The notes under the pieces: model-generated
The model's input: the letters and a program-made list of their open reading frames with translations, nothing else
Told to the model about the DNA's origin: nothing
Databases searched by the model: none
Assembly (NCBI GenBank): GCA_900553765.1
Contig: USET01000058.1
Location: 1-6,364 of the forward strand
DNA from: an uncultured Mycoplasmatota bacterium
Lineage (GTDB): Bacteria; Bacillota_I; Bacilli_A; RF39; UBA660
DNA: 6,364 nt
Direction of reading: 5' to 3'
In this document: in pieces, positions 5,636 through 6,364 of the stretch
Numbering within the stretch: position 1 is the stretch's first letter
Layout of the letters: each line of letters starts with the position of its first letter
Translations under genes and position numbers: made by a program

Positions 5636-6364
5636 ATTCCATATTTAATTTACGTTTGAAAATATATCCTGTTGCAAAAAAGAAAGCTACCGCAAGTGCA
5701 AGCGTCATAATCGTAGAAGGTATCATTACCCATCCAAACGCCTCAACAGTAAGTTCCGAACCAAGGACTGCCGGTTCGAACAATGATATAGCAAGTAACA
5801 TCAATGTCATAATAATTTGTATAACGACATTAAGCGCGATTCCAAAGACGACAGAATACATCAATTTATTCGCTGAACGTGTCTGCCCCAAAGCGATAGA
5901 AAGATAGAAAAACAGAATCTGATACACATAAGATAAAAGCATGTATAATAAAAATCCAATCATAACAAGTTCGAATGATACTCCTAACTGTTTTTGAATC
6001 AACGCCTGTAATGTCGCAATGACCTCATCTAAACAGTGCGGCGTATAAAAAGCAATGCCTAACGCTGATATCGATAAAACAAACGTCACGATCATCGCAA
6101 TAATCGCCGTAAGTAGTTTAGATCCAACAAGTTGATTCTTGCTCACAGGTAGCGTATGCATTAAATATCCTTCGTCCTTAATAAATTCTTTATAAAAAGA
6201 TATGATTGAAAGCGCGAATGTATAGAAAAATATTCCAACCAATGCCAACACAAAAGCAAAAATAATAAGAGCGTAAAGTGATCCTACTGGTTTAAAAATA
6301 GAAGATAACCACTCTAGTAATCTCGTTCCTATCGCGAGTAACAATAAAATTCCATAGTATACGA
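5634..6364 (-). CDS. ABC-2 type transporter permease subunit (N-terminus outside window)
   Basis: This is the membrane subunit of an ABC transporter, read as an open frame to the right edge; about 242 residues are visible (VYYGILLL... to ...KRKLNME) and the first residues are missing. A TTG at 6342-6344 is not taken as the start, since the frame stays open and hydrophobic beyond it. Counting from that leucine as residue 1, membrane segments lie at about 22-50, 76-100, 124-152, 160-188 and 205-228. Together with the hydrophobic stretch at the edge this fits six helices. The cytosolic loop FYKEFIKDEGYLMHTLPVSKNQLVGSK (50-76) is a hallmark of Firmicute ABC-2 permeases, whose usual form has GYL, then LPVS, then SK. 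Such genes normally follow an ATPase gene and often a GntR-type regulator; these would lie beyond the right edge, and the substrate cannot be told. Transcription ends at the hairpin overlapping its stop codon. Confidence 0.8.
   Translation of the reverse strand, partial: VYYGILLLLAIGTRLLEWLSSIFKPVGSLYALIIFAFVLALVGIFFYTFALSIISFYKEFIKDEGYLMHTLPVSKNQLVGSKLLTAIIAMIVTFVLSISALGIAFYTPHCLDEVIATLQALIQKQLGVSFELVMIGFLLYMLLSYVYQILFFYLSIALGQTRSANKLMYSVVFGIALNVVIQIIMTLMLLAISLFEPAVLGSELTVEAFGWVMIPSTIMTLALAVAFFFATGYIFKRKLNME

Noticed and set aside
5578..5907. + strand open frame of 109 codons over the end of the ABC-2 permease
   Set aside because: It is antisense to a clear membrane protein, crosses its terminator and has no convincing start signal.
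1..6364. Mycoplasma-type genetic code (UGA as Trp)
   Set aside because: dnaG ends in TGA exactly at the rpoD start, and the tryptophans I checked, such as the WW pair in RpoD region 2, are TGG.

Overview
The window comes from an AT-rich, low-GC Gram-positive-type bacterium, most likely an uncultured Bacillota of the class Bacilli (an RF39- or Erysipelotrichia-like gut lineage would fit). This rests on four things: the sigma factor and primase are of Firmicute type; a VrrA/YqfQ-type protein and TrmK lie close to dnaG-rpoD, as in Bacilli; one surface protein resembles those common in gut Firmicutes; and regulatory signals are TTGACA/TATAAT promoters, GGAGG-like ribosome binding sites and U-tailed hairpins. 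UGA is used as a stop (dnaG ends in TGA inside an ATGA overlap), so the mycoplasma code 4 is unlikely. The exact lineage is an inference.

Layout from left to right. The 3' end of a vrrA/yqfQ-like gene (+) closes on a compact hairpin terminator. Convergent to it is trmK (-), a tRNA m1A22 methyltransferase. Divergent from trmK is a small five-helix membrane protein (+) of the ABC_trans_CmpB/'putative ABC transporter permease' family. It converges through a bidirectional terminator on a secreted or surface-anchored protein of unknown function (-), which has its own promoter. Next come rpoD/sigA and dnaG, both (-), joined by a 4-base ATGA overlap as a two-gene operon behind a strong extended -10 promoter. 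At the right edge is the 3' part of an ABC-2 type membrane permease (-), whose terminator touches the dnaG promoter.

Together this is a housekeeping core (replication primer synthesis, principal sigma factor, tRNA modification) carrying two accessory membrane or surface genes. Compared with the Bacillus subtilis order dnaG-sigA-cccA-trmK-yqfO-yqfP-yqfQ, the neighbourhood is partly kept but rearranged: no Nif3 (YqfO) or IspH-like gene lies between trmK and the vrrA-like gene, and the latter is turned to face trmK. Genes are very tightly packed, with stop codons next to or inside terminator stems at five gene ends. No intergenic stretch exceeds about 150 bases, and I saw no tRNA, rRNA, CRISPR array, insertion sequence or riboswitch. 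I found no convincing new multi-gene system; the most open question is the role of the surface protein.
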